Below the pieces are notes generated by a model that made no database searches, was not told where the DNA came from, and saw only the letters and a list, made by a program, of their open reading frames with translations. 29,116 bases of DNA. Origin: an uncultured Eubacterium sp. (GTDB lineage: Bacteria > Bacillota > Clostridia > Lachnospirales > Lachnospiraceae). This document shows positions 1 through 6,210 of the stretch, piece by piece; position 1 is the first letter of the stretch, and the number at the start of each line of letters is the position of its first letter. The position numbers were made by a program, and so were the translations under genes. The DNA lies in NCBI GenBank assembly GCA_934338065.1, contig CAKRGX010000019.1, positions 1-29,116 on the forward strand, in the 5' to 3' direction.

Positions 1-2
1 TA

Positions 3-77
3 TCGGGGTGACAGGATTCGAACCTGCGGCCTCTTGATCCCAAATCAAGCGCTCTAGCCAAGCTGAGCCACACCCCG
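3..77 (-). tRNA. tRNA-Pro (anticodon UGG)
   Basis: On the minus strand the sequence folds as a complete cloverleaf. The acceptor stem is CGGGGTG paired with CACCCCG, the discriminator is A, the T loop is GTTCGAATC, and the anticodon stem carries the loop TTTGGGA, giving anticodon UGG (proline). CCA is not encoded. It is the last gene at the left edge, with a consensus promoter about 55 bp upstream. Confidence 0.97.
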
Positions 78-130
78 CTCTTGGGTATTTATCATACCGT
101 TTTTTACGTTATCGCCGTAACGCAAGATTT

Positions 131-159
131 ATTATATTACAGAATCCAAACATTGTCAA
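131..159 (-). promoter_or_regulatory. Consensus sigma-A promoter of tRNA-Pro
   Basis: Minus-strand TTGACA (154-159), a spacer of exactly 17 bp and TATAAT (131-136) make a full-consensus housekeeping promoter reading into tRNA-Pro. The TTGACA overlaps the end of the direct-repeat copy at 156-185, so the repeat boundary forms part of the -35 box. Confidence 0.9.
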
Positions 160-185
160 CAATTTTTTCAAGAATTTTGTCTAAA
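156..185. repeat. Direct repeat copy 1 (match to hisC 3' end)
   Basis: Thirty bases beginning TCAACAATTTTTT and ending CAAGAATTTTGTCTAAA recur in the same orientation at 3425-3455, differing only by one extra T in the homopolymer. The distal copy is the last codons and stop of hisC. The two copies bracket about 3.2 kb holding the recombinase, csrA-like and flagellin genes. A duplicated gene end flanking a recombinase-bearing block resembles the footprint of an integration event, but that reading is inference. Confidence 0.8.
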
Positions 186-206
186 TATTTAACTGATTAT
201 AATTTT

Positions 207-332
207 CTAATAATATTTTCGAAAACCACGTACATCATCTGTATAGCCAACCGCCTCATAAAACTGATGCGCTCCCTTTCGGAAACCGGAAGAACCCAAA
301 AGTGCATATTCACACTGATTTTTATTTTCCAT
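207..332 (-). pseudogene. GNAT acetyltransferase C-terminal remnant
   Basis: A 41-codon minus-strand reading frame contains the tail of a GCN5-related N-acetyltransferase: a segment reading ALLGSSGFRKGAHQFYEAVG, then YTDDVRGFRKYY and a stop. The RKGAHQFYEAVGY pattern is the usual alpha-4/beta-7 end of GNAT proteins (R..AH.FYE..GY). Everything N-terminal, including the acetyl-CoA P-loop, is missing. No ribosome binding site precedes the ATG, so this is probably debris. It lies between the direct-repeat copy and the invertible segment, and the outward sigma-28 promoter currently reads toward it. Confidence 0.7.
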
Positions 333-354
333 TAGTCGATAATCTCACTATAGT
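326..354 (+). promoter_or_regulatory. Possible weak sigma-A promoter reading toward the invertible segment
   Basis: TTTCCA (326-331), a 17-bp spacer and TATAGT (349-354) fit a weak housekeeping promoter. It lies on fixed DNA and reads rightward into the invertible segment. No experimental support is visible and AT-rich DNA gives such matches by chance. Confidence 0.3.
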
Positions 355-395
355 ATACGAAAATTTAATGAATTTGTCACAAAAAAGGAGGAAAA

Positions 396-425
396 ATGGT
401 CATAATAAAGAAAAACTCTTCCTAA
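396..425 (+). CDS. Possible 9-codon leader peptide
   Basis: A strong Shine-Dalgarno AGGAGG (386-391) lies 4 bases before an ATG that opens a 9-codon frame (MVIIKKNSS, stop TAA), ending 8 bases before the left recombination site. It may be a leader peptide or the stump of a gene cut by insertion of the switch. The quality of the ribosome binding site is the only evidence, so this is tentative. Confidence 0.25.
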   Translation: MVIIKKNSS

Positions 426-433
426 TAAAAAGA

Positions 434-461
434 ATGCAACATTTGTTGGTAAAATGTTGCA
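434..461. repeat. Left inverted recombination site (IRL)
   Basis: This 28-bp site matches the reverse complement of 1163-1190 at 26 of 28 positions, with an uninterrupted 22-bp identical core (437-458). Internally it is a dyad: arm AACATTT, 7-bp spacer GTTGGTA, arm AAATGTT. Paired 7-bp or longer arms around a 6-8 bp overlap region is the standard crossover-site layout for tyrosine recombinases. The spacer is asymmetric, which gives the site a direction, and the two copies are in inverted orientation, so recombination would invert the DNA between them. Confidence 0.9.
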
Positions 462-481
462 TTTTCTCTCTGACATTATAT

Positions 482-508
482 ATATCGGCTGTTTTCTTTT
501 TCCCTTAA
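482..508 (-). promoter_or_regulatory. Sigma-28 (SigD/FliA-type) flagellar promoter inside invertible segment
   Basis: On the minus strand, TTAA (505-508), a spacer of exactly 15 bases and GCCGATAT (482-489) match the Firmicute sigma-D consensus TAAA-N15-GCCGATAT at 11 of 12 positions, with a perfect -10. It currently reads leftward, out of the segment through the left recombination site. A TATAAT at 475-480 lacks a matching -35. After inversion it would drive csrA and flagellin with a leader of roughly 60-70 nt. Confidence 0.85.
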
Positions 509-529
509 CCGCCTTTTTTTAAATTTTTT

Positions 530-1105
530 CTAAAGAACATTTTTTTCATATACTTTGTCCTTGTCTAACTGCTCAATTCCTAAGTAACGCTTTGTGATTT
601 CATAAGAAGAATGATTGTAAATACTCATAAGCAATGCGGGTGGTGTTCCATTTTTCCATGCAAAATAGCCAAAAGTTTTTCGTAATGAATGGCAGCTGAC
701 AGGTTCTTTCATGCCACATTTTTGTGCTGCCTTTTGAATAATCCGAAATGCTTGTGAGCGTGTAATTGGTTCATCTTTAACCTTTTGACTTGAAAAAATA
801 TAATGTTCGGAATCAATGGTTCCTATTGTTTTTCGATAATAATCCAGTGCTTCCTTCGTTGCACGGTTTAATGCCAACACATTTTTCTTTCCTGTTTTTT
901 TCTCAGTAACAATGATGTGCTCCAAATAACCGGCAGAGTTACGTACATCTTTCCATTTTAAATTTAAAATGTCGCTAATGCGTAATGCCGAGTTCAGCCC
1001 AAAAACAATCAGTGCATAATTTCTTGGCTTGTTTTCCTCCTTTTTGTAATAATTTCTAAAATTTTCCAGATTTTTTTTGTTCCGTATCGGTTGTGTCGTT
1101 CCCAT
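530..1105 (-). CDS. FimB/XerC-like tyrosine recombinase (DNA invertase candidate)
   Basis: A 191-residue site-specific tyrosine recombinase consisting almost only of the catalytic domain, the size of FimB and FimE (about 200 residues) and much shorter than XerC/XerD (about 300). The visible active site is R42 (ALRISDIL), a Lys in the TEKKTGKKN beta-hairpin near 70-73, H139 and R142 (CHSLRKTFGY), H165 (YNHSS) and nucleophile Y174 (TKRYLGIEQ). The start is an ATG preceded by AAGGAGG. It lies entirely between inverted copies of a site with paired recombinase-binding arms, the arrangement expected for an enzyme inverting its own segment and the adjacent sigma-28 promoter. The catalytic assignment is firm; the invertase role follows from context. 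The alternative is the integrase of a small integrative element. Confidence 0.9.
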   Translation of the reverse strand: MGTTQPIRNKKNLENFRNYYKKEENKPRNYALIVFGLNSALRISDILNLKWKDVRNSAGYLEHIIVTEKKTGKKNVLALNRATKEALDYYRKTIGTIDSEHYIFSSQKVKDEPITRSQAFRIIQKAAQKCGMKEPVSCHSLRKTFGYFAWKNGTPPALLMSIYNHSSYEITKRYLGIEQLDKDKVYEKNVL

Positions 1106-1134
1106 ACTAACCTCCTTCTCCCTTCCTTATTTGG

Positions 1135-1162
1135 ATTACTTAAAAATAATCCTTGCTGTCAA
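1135..1162 (-). promoter_or_regulatory. Recombinase promoter
   Basis: Minus-strand TTGACA (1157-1162), a 16-bp spacer and AGTAAT (1135-1140) lie 30-57 bp upstream of the recombinase ATG. The -35 begins only 3 bp inside the identical core of the right recombination site, so the promoter would travel with the gene in both orientations. Confidence 0.65.
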
Positions 1163-1190
1163 TGAAACATTTTACCAACAAATGTTGTAT
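1163..1190. repeat. Right inverted recombination site (IRR)
   Basis: Inverted partner of 434-461. The 22-bp core (1166-1187) is the exact reverse complement of 437-458, with arms AACATTT and AAATGTT around TACCAAC. Two outer positions differ from the left copy. It ends 26 bases before the csrA start codon, so the csrA leader crosses this site in either orientation. Confidence 0.9.
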
Positions 1191-1216
1191 CAATGTAAGA
1201 CAGGGAGGTCTAAAAA

Positions 1217-1474
1217 ATGCTTCGATTATCACTTAGTACAGAAGAATACTTAATGCTTGGCAATGATATCAAAATTGTTTTTTTAGGCGGAAGTAATCAT
1301 CATTTGCGTATTATGATTGATGCTCCTAAGGAAGTTAATATCGTGCGCAGTACCGTATTAGAAAAAAACAATCCGGAATTAAAGAAGAATTCTCCTTCTT
1401 ATTATGCCGAGCCAAACTTACCGGAAAAGTACCAAAAAAAAAGAGGCACGAAACCCGGTGACACCAAATCGTAA
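1217..1474 (+). CDS. csrA: CsrA-like RNA-binding translational regulator with C-terminal tail
   Basis: Residues 1-44 align without gaps to CsrA: L4, L12-M13, G15, LG at 23-24, R31-I32, APKEV (36-40) and the RNA-contacting R44. CsrA dimers bind GGA motifs in hairpin loops and typically block ribosome access; in Bacillus subtilis CsrA represses flagellin (hag) translation and is countered by FliW. The RNA-contacting first strand is altered: positions 5-7 are SLS where E. coli CsrA has TRR. After about residue 50 comes a polar, Lys/Pro-rich tail bringing the protein to 85 residues against the usual 60-75. The start has GGGAGG upstream. Flagellin follows 119 bp downstream on the same strand, and the predicted ON promoter would transcribe both. 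No fliW lies in the window. Confidence 0.85.
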   Translation: MLRLSLSTEEYLMLGNDIKIVFLGGSNHHLRIMIDAPKEVNIVRSTVLEKNNPELKKNSPSYYAEPNLPEKYQKKRGTKPGDTKS

Positions 1475-1489
1475 TAATAATCAGGGGAT

Positions 1490-1516
1490 TGCAAGCTGCC
1501 GGGCCTGCAGCCTGCA
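1490..1516 (+). promoter_or_regulatory. RNA hairpin in csrA-flagellin spacer
   Basis: TGCAAGCTGC and GCAGCCTGCA form a 10-bp stem with one A-C mismatch around a 7-base loop (CGGGCCT). No U-tract follows, so it is unlikely to terminate transcription. It could stabilise or separate the csrA and flagellin parts of the transcript; that role is speculative. Confidence 0.5.
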
Positions 1517-1550
1517 CCTCTGGATATTATAGAAACTAAAAAAACGCAAC

Positions 1551-1585
1551 GCCGCAAACGGATTTGCGGCAGCAAAACAAGGAGG
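1551..1585 (+). promoter_or_regulatory. Predicted dual CsrA-binding sites over flagellin Shine-Dalgarno
   Basis: GCCGCAAA and TTTGCGGC (1551-1570) form a perfect 8-bp stem whose 4-base loop is CGGA, presenting the ANGGA motif CsrA prefers. Twenty-one bases downstream, ACAAGGAGGT (1577-1586) matches the ACARGGA core of the CsrA consensus and contains the flagellin Shine-Dalgarno. A hairpin-loop site plus a site on the Shine-Dalgarno is the arrangement known for CsrA repression of hag in Bacillus. Binding is predicted. Confidence 0.7.
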
Positions 1586-1593
1586 TAATTATT

Positions 1594-2775
1594 ATGATCG
1601 TACAACACAACATTACATCAATGAACGCTAACAGACAGTTAGGAATCGTAGGAAGCAACCTGGCTAAATCTACTGAGAAACTTTCCAGTGGTTACAGAAT
1701 CAACCGCGCAGCAGATGATGCGGCAGGTCTTGCTATTTCTGAAAAAATGAGAGCTCAGGTTCGTGGCTTGAATCGTGCATCTGATAACGCGCAGGATGGT
1801 ATTTCTCTTATCCAGACAGCTGAAGGTGCTATGGATCAGCAGCATGCTATTTTGCAGAGAACGCGTGAGCTTCTTGTTCAGGCTTCTAACTCCGGCGTAT
1901 TAGACGGAACAGCTGAGAACGACTTCCAGAAAATTCAGGACGAGATTGATACTTTGAAATCTGAATACGAAAGAATTAACACAGATACAGAATTCAACCG
2001 TAAAAAATTATTGGATGGTTCTTACAAAGATCAGTATTTGCAGTTAGGGGCAAACAATGCTCAGGGTATTGATGTAACAATCAAGACAACTGCTTGGGAT
2101 GAAAATTTATATTTAAGCAAAACAACTGAGGATAAAGCCGGTACCGCGACCGGCCAGGTTTCTAATAATAAAACGCAGAATGGCAAAATCGCAGATAATG
2201 ACAAGAAAGTTGTATACGAATACAATAAAGATATCTTTACTGTAGAAGCCACAAAAAAAGTTAACAATGTTACGTTCACTTCAACAGATGGTACTAATTA
2301 CAGTGCTACTTTAGCGAATGGCAAAACATATACAAAAGCAGAAATAGATACTGCATTGAAAGGTACCGCGAAAGATGATATAGCTAAACTTCTTGGTTAT
2401 GCAGATGCAACTGCTGCACTAGATACTACTGACGGTTATGCACAGAAACTTGACGATGCTACCGCCACATATTCCGTTACCAATGTTGATGGTAAAGCTA
2501 TCTCCGGTCTTCTTGACAACGTTGACACCATGATTAAGAGCGTTACTACAGAGCGTTCTAAACTTGGTGCTGTTCAGAACCGTCTGGAGTACACCGTTAA
2601 GGTTGACGACAACACTGCTGAAAACCTGCAGTCTGCTGAATCCCGTATCCGTGATACTGATATGGCAGATGAAATGACAAGATTCTCGAAAGAGAGCATC
2701 TTGCAGCAGGCAGCTACTTCTATGCTGGCTCAGGCAAATCAGTCCAACCAGGGCGTACTTTCCTTACTTCAGTAA
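1594..2775 (+). CDS. fliC: Flagellin (flagellar filament protein)
   Basis: A 393-residue flagellin. The start is the ATG of MIVQHNITSMNANRQLG, with AAGGAGG upstream; an in-frame TTG 30 bases earlier lies inside the predicted CsrA hairpin and is unlikely. The conserved N-terminal D0/D1 region covers about residues 1-150 (KLSSGYRINRAADDAAGLAI; LQRTRELLVQASN). A polar variable region spans about 150-290, and the C-terminal D1/D0 region ends with MLAQANQSNQGVLSLLQ. The protein is exported by the flagellar type III system and polymerises outside the cell. The spacer upstream has no sigma-28 or convincing sigma-A promoter, so expression should depend on the csrA leader and the invertible segment. 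A strong terminator follows. Confidence 0.97.
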   Translation: MIVQHNITSMNANRQLGIVGSNLAKSTEKLSSGYRINRAADDAAGLAISEKMRAQVRGLNRASDNAQDGISLIQTAEGAMDQQHAILQRTRELLVQASNSGVLDGTAENDFQKIQDEIDTLKSEYERINTDTEFNRKKLLDGSYKDQYLQLGANNAQGIDVTIKTTAWDENLYLSKTTEDKAGTATGQVSNNKTQNGKIADNDKKVVYEYNKDIFTVEATKKVNNVTFTSTDGTNYSATLANGKTYTKAEIDTALKGTAKDDIAKLLGYADATAALDTTDGYAQKLDDATATYSVTNVDGKAISGLLDNVDTMIKSVTTERSKLGAVQNRLEYTVKVDDNTAENLQSAESRIRDTDMADEMTRFSKESILQQAATSMLAQANQSNQGVLSLLQ

Positions 2776-2853
2776 GAAATGTTGTTCGTTTCATAGAAAA
2801 AACCAGTCTTCGGACCAATGTCATTAAGTTAAGAATTTTGACATAATTATAAA

Positions 2854-2898
2854 ACACATCATATTTGCAATTGTTTGATAAATATGATGTGTTTTTTT
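2854..2898 (+). terminator. Intrinsic terminator of flagellin
   Basis: ACACATCATATTT (2854-2866) and AAATATGATGTGT (2880-2892) form a perfect 13-bp stem directly followed by a T-tract on the plus strand, 78 bp after the flagellin stop. Confidence 0.92.
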
Positions 2899-3023
2899 CT
2901 TTTGTCTATGCGGATGGAGGTTTCTGCTTCATTTAATCTCGTCATTAATTCAATCTATTCGCATGTAAATTTGCAACACATTCTACATTTGTATTACGTT
3001 TTTGGAACGCTCACGGAGATATT

Positions 3024-3356
3024 CTATTCCTTCTCTCCCATCACTCCACCATTCTTTTTTGCCTCTTCCTGCATTTCCTTTTTCACTTGTTTAAATGTTT
3101 TTCCCGACACATCCACATCGGTTACCGTGATTTTGAGAGAATCATCCTCAAACACATACTTTTTGTCTTTTTGCGCTTTTTTTTGCTCACTGGCATCTGT
3201 CTCTTTAATTGCATCTGTTTTTGCACTTGCCTTTGATATGTTGGCATCATCGTTGTTTGCTCCCATAAAACTATGGGCAAAATATCCCCCTGTCAAAAAC
3301 AGCAGTGCCATAACAACTATGGCGATATGTACTTTCTTGCTTTTAATTTTATTCAT
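3024..3356 (-). CDS. Small membrane-anchored or exported protein of unknown function
   Basis: A 110-residue protein with a short basic N-terminus (MNKIKSKK), one hydrophobic segment at about 9-27 and a charged Asp/Lys/Glu-rich remainder, so probably an N-terminally anchored extracytoplasmic protein. I recognise no domain. The start is supported by AAAGGAG upstream. It lies between hisC and flagellin, on the hisC strand, inside the direct-repeat-bounded block, so it may belong to the same acquired unit. Confidence 0.6.
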   Translation of the reverse strand: MNKIKSKKVHIAIVVMALLFLTGGYFAHSFMGANNDDANISKASAKTDAIKETDASEQKKAQKDKKYVFEDDSLKITVTDVDVSGKTFKQVKKEMQEEAKKNGGVMGEKE

Positions 3357-3424
3357 ATTACCATGTCTCCTTTCATCATGATTTAGTCAACGAGAAAGAA
3401 CCATACCCTCCTGTACTATTCTAC

Positions 3425-3455
3425 TCAACAATTTTTTTCAAGAATTTTGTCTAAA
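3425..3455. repeat. Direct repeat copy 2 (hisC 3' end)
   Basis: Same-orientation copy of 156-185 with one additional T. On the minus strand it encodes the last residues of hisC (…LDKILEKNC) and its stop. The left copy has the same codons up to the T-tract and then shifts frame. Confidence 0.8.
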
Positions 3456-4489
3456 ATTTTCATAAACTTTCTCATCTGTTCGTCTGTACCAATCGTTATA
3501 CGATTAAACTCCTTTATTCTCGGAGCATCGAAATGACGAACATAAATATTTTCTTTTCTCAACTGCTCAAAAATTACTTTTCCTGATATTGCTTTGTGCC
3601 GGGCAAACAAAAAATTTGTCTGTGAGGGCAGAACATAAAAACCACGTTTTTCTAATTCTTCCTTTGTCCATGTTCTTGTCGCCATAACTTTCCCACACTT
3701 ATCACGGAAATAGTCTTCATCCGCAAGTGACGCTGCCCCGACACAGATACTCTCCTGTGTCATGGTATACGAATTAATAGATTCCTTAACATCCGTCATT
3801 GCCTGTATAAGAGCCTCATTTCCCATTGCAAAACCGATACGCATCCCTGCCATGGAACGTGACTTGGAATATGTCCGTACAACAAGAAGATTATCATAAC
3901 GGTCAATCAGCGGAAGAACTGTTTGTCCACCAAAGTCAACATACGCTTCATCTATGATAACAACAACATCCGGATTTGCCTTTATGATTGCTTCTATCTC
4001 ATCAACTGCCATACCGATTGAAGTAGGCGCATTGGGATTAGCGATCACAATACCACCGTTTTCTTTCATATAGTCTTGTATACGGATCTTGAAATTTTCA
4101 TCCAATGCCGGTGTTTCGTACGGGATACGGTATACATCTGCCCACACCGGATAAAAAGAGTAGGTAATATCCGGGAACAATACCGGTTTCTTCGAATTAA
4201 AAAATGTCAGAAAGGCAAGTGCCAGTACATCATCCGACCCCACGCCAACAAACACCCGGCCTTCTCTGAGGTGATAATATTTTTCCAGTCCTTTCACCAG
4301 CTCACTCGCTGCCGGATCCGGATATAATGCAAAACGGTCAACATCAAGTTTCTTATGTGCCTCATATACTTTCGGTGATGGCGGATAAGGATTCTCATTT
4401 GTGTTCAGTTTAATCATATCTTTTTCCTGTGGCTGCTCTCCCGGCACATAAGGAGTAACCTTTCGAACTTTATCTTCCCATGCTTTCAT
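3425..4489 (-). CDS. hisC: Histidinol-phosphate aminotransferase-like PLP enzyme
   Basis: A class I/II fold-type I aminotransferase converting imidazole-acetol phosphate and glutamate to histidinol phosphate in histidine synthesis. The start is MKAWEDKVRKVTPYVPGEQP, at the usual length of about 354 residues; an upstream ATG would add 23 unconserved residues and overlap the preceding gene. Visible motifs are KLNTNENPYPPSP, the cofactor region VGVGSDDVLALAF, NPNAPTSIG, DEAYVDF and the PLP-lysine segment TYSKSRSMAGMRIG. No other his genes are nearby, so a related role (for example aromatic amino acid transamination) cannot be excluded. Its last 31 bp form one copy of the direct repeat. Confidence 0.85.
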   Translation of the reverse strand: MKAWEDKVRKVTPYVPGEQPQEKDMIKLNTNENPYPPSPKVYEAHKKLDVDRFALYPDPAASELVKGLEKYYHLREGRVFVGVGSDDVLALAFLTFFNSKKPVLFPDITYSFYPVWADVYRIPYETPALDENFKIRIQDYMKENGGIVIANPNAPTSIGMAVDEIEAIIKANPDVVVIIDEAYVDFGGQTVLPLIDRYDNLLVVRTYSKSRSMAGMRIGFAMGNEALIQAMTDVKESINSYTMTQESICVGAASLADEDYFRDKCGKVMATRTWTKEELEKRGFYVLPSQTNFLFARHKAISGKVIFEQLRKENIYVRHFDAPRIKEFNRITIGTDEQMRKFMKILDKILEKNC

Positions 4490-4554
4490 ATGTATCCGCC
4501 CTTTCTGCTGCAATTTTATTTCTTTGTTAAATTTACCCCATTCGCCGCTTTCTG

Positions 4555-6210
4555 TCAATAGCCTGTTATGCTTTCATAGGCATCCAGGATTCCAAATCCC
4601 CATTCTTCATTGGGATAAGGTTCTCCCCTTGGGACAGCTCCGCTGATCAAAGCGTCACGCAGCGTATTGCTGTTGGCTCCCTGCCTGACATAACGCTGCA
4701 GAAATAAAGCACCTACCCCTGCTGTAAACGCTGCTGCTACACTTGTTCCTGTCATGGTTCCATACCGTCCGCGAGGATAAGTCCCTGTCAATTCCACCCC
4801 CGGCGCTACGATTTCCGGTTTAATATTGCCATCGGGAGTAAATCCACGGCTGGCCTGCAGATAAAGGGCTTCATTACGCACATCGTAAGCAGAAGCCGTC
4901 ACCGCATAAGTTGTATTCCCCGGATTTGTAATCGTCATATTAGGATCGGATTCCAGAAAAAATACATTTTTCTCAAGAAATGGCTGAATCGGCAGCCAGA
5001 GCGAAAAGTTCGAATCAGGAAAGTCAACGCGCACGCGGACTTTCCATATTCCCTGTTTGGGCGATACAAAGCGAAATACAACAACCTGCTCCCGTGTCAG
5101 TTCTTGTGAAACCCCAAAATACAATTCCAATATTGTCCCTTCCGGTGAAAACTGATACTGCCGCCGGACACCGGACACCGCTTGTATATTACCAAATATC
5201 TCTCCACTGGGTGATACGACATCCAAATTGAGTTTTCCCGGAGCACGCCACCACAACTGTGTCATGAATCCATCCATTGACTGTTCTACATTGATGCTTA
5301 CTGTGTCCTCTTTTCTTTTTATTGTATGATGGTGCCGTGCATTTCCCTCATTTCCGGCGCAGGTAACAATAGCAATCCCCGGAACTGACAGATAACGAAG
5401 GAGATAAAGTCCCAGATTGGTTCTTCCATTATGATTTCCCATGCTGGTTCCGATTCCCAGACAGATTACGATTGGTTTGTTCTGCTGCCTTGCGACAGAA
5501 AGAAGAAAAGCAACGCCGGCAACAATATCATTTTCCTGAAAAGCCGGTACCTGTGCCGGTATCCCATAATACTGCCGGTAGCTTTGCTTTGCCTGCTTGC
5601 ATTTCACCATGACAATGTCCGCCAGCGGCGCTACTCCGGAAAACTCCTCCGCCCGTTTTTCCTTTCCCGCCGCAATTCCGGCGAGAAAGGTTCCATGCCC
5701 TATTTCGTCCACAACAGGCACGATCTCCTGCGGATTATCTGCCCGCAATGCCTGATTAATCTGTTGCCTGTCATATACACTTCCATAGGGAAGTTCTCTG
5801 GTCCCATCGCCCTCCTGTCTAGTCTGATCCCAGATTGAAACAATCCGTGATGTGCCATCTGCTTCAATAAAAGCTTCATGCGTATAATCGATTCCGGTGT
5901 CTACAAATCCAATCAATACCCCTTGCCCGTACAGATCCAGATACGGCTGTCTGCGAATGCGGAGCACTCCACTTTCTTCCAGTGCCTCCTCATTCATTAA
6001 ACCATACACATTCGGGATTGGCGAAAAACCATATTTCTGAATCGTTTCACTGGAGACATCCTGAACTTTCTGATAGATCACCCCTTGCAGATTATCAAAT
6101 TGTATATAACAGTCCGGATTGTATAATCCACTGACAAATTCTTCTCCCCGGTAACTCCAGACAAAATACTCCAGCACATCCTCTGCATAAACGACATCTT
6201 TGCATAACAT
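4555..6210 (-). CDS. S8 subtilisin-like serine protease (Csp-like)
   Basis: A 551-residue subtilase with a complete catalytic triad: D104 (GFVDTGIDYTHEAF), H172 (DEIGHGTFLAGIAAG) and S490 (GTMTGTSVAAAFTAG). About 270 residues between His and Ser include a predicted beta-rich insert (roughly 300-420), as in the clostridial CspA/B/C germination proteases and related S8 proteins. No signal peptide is visible, so it is probably cytosolic or in the spore compartment. The start is supported by GGGGG upstream of the ATG. It lies 65 bp upstream of hisC on the same strand and may be co-transcribed with it. Protease identity is firm; the germination link is only by resemblance. Confidence 0.9.
   Translation of the reverse strand: MLCKDVVYAEDVLEYFVWSYRGEEFVSGLYNPDCYIQFDNLQGVIYQKVQDVSSETIQKYGFSPIPNVYGLMNEEALEESGVLRIRRQPYLDLYGQGVLIGFVDTGIDYTHEAFIEADGTSRIVSIWDQTRQEGDGTRELPYGSVYDRQQINQALRADNPQEIVPVVDEIGHGTFLAGIAAGKEKRAEEFSGVAPLADIVMVKCKQAKQSYRQYYGIPAQVPAFQENDIVAGVAFLLSVARQQNKPIVICLGIGTSMGNHNGRTNLGLYLLRYLSVPGIAIVTCAGNEGNARHHHTIKRKEDTVSINVEQSMDGFMTQLWWRAPGKLNLDVVSPSGEIFGNIQAVSGVRRQYQFSPEGTILELYFGVSQELTREQVVVFRFVSPKQGIWKVRVRVDFPDSNFSLWLPIQPFLEKNVFFLESDPNMTITNPGNTTYAVTASAYDVRNEALYLQASRGFTPDGNIKPEIVAPGVELTGTYPRGRYGTMTGTSVAAAFTAGVGALFLQRYVRQGANSNTLRDALISGAVPRGEPYPNEEWGFGILDAYESITGY

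Larger units (their letters stand above)
437..1187. mobile_element. Invertible DNA segment (predicted flagellar phase switch)
   Basis: About 751 bp bounded by inverted copies of a tyrosine-recombinase site. It contains three elements: the recombinase gene (530-1105), the recombinase's own promoter just inside the right site, and a sigma-28 promoter just inside the left site pointing outward. In the orientation given, the sigma-28 promoter fires leftward away from any intact coding gene, and csrA-flagellin outside the right site has no convincing promoter. After inversion the sigma-28 -10 box would lie about 70 bp upstream of the csrA start. The logic resembles the Salmonella hin/fljBA switch, where recombinase and promoter share the invertible segment, but here the enzyme is a tyrosine recombinase. 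Inversion itself is predicted, not shown. Confidence 0.82.

Noticed and set aside
434..470. Left inverted site read as an intrinsic terminator
   Set aside because: It is a hairpin followed by TTTT, but a 22-bp identical inverted copy at 1166-1187 with the same directional spacer is better explained as a recombination site. The T-run is short.
1537..1563. Sigma-28 promoter directly upstream of flagellin
   Set aside because: TAAA is present but the sequence at the right spacing (AAACGGAT) does not match GCCGATAT; the region is better explained as the CsrA hairpin.
2875..3381. 168-codon plus-strand frame opposite the small membrane protein
   Set aside because: It starts inside the flagellin terminator, has no ribosome binding site and its sequence is the hydrophobic shadow of the minus-strand Lys/Glu-rich gene.
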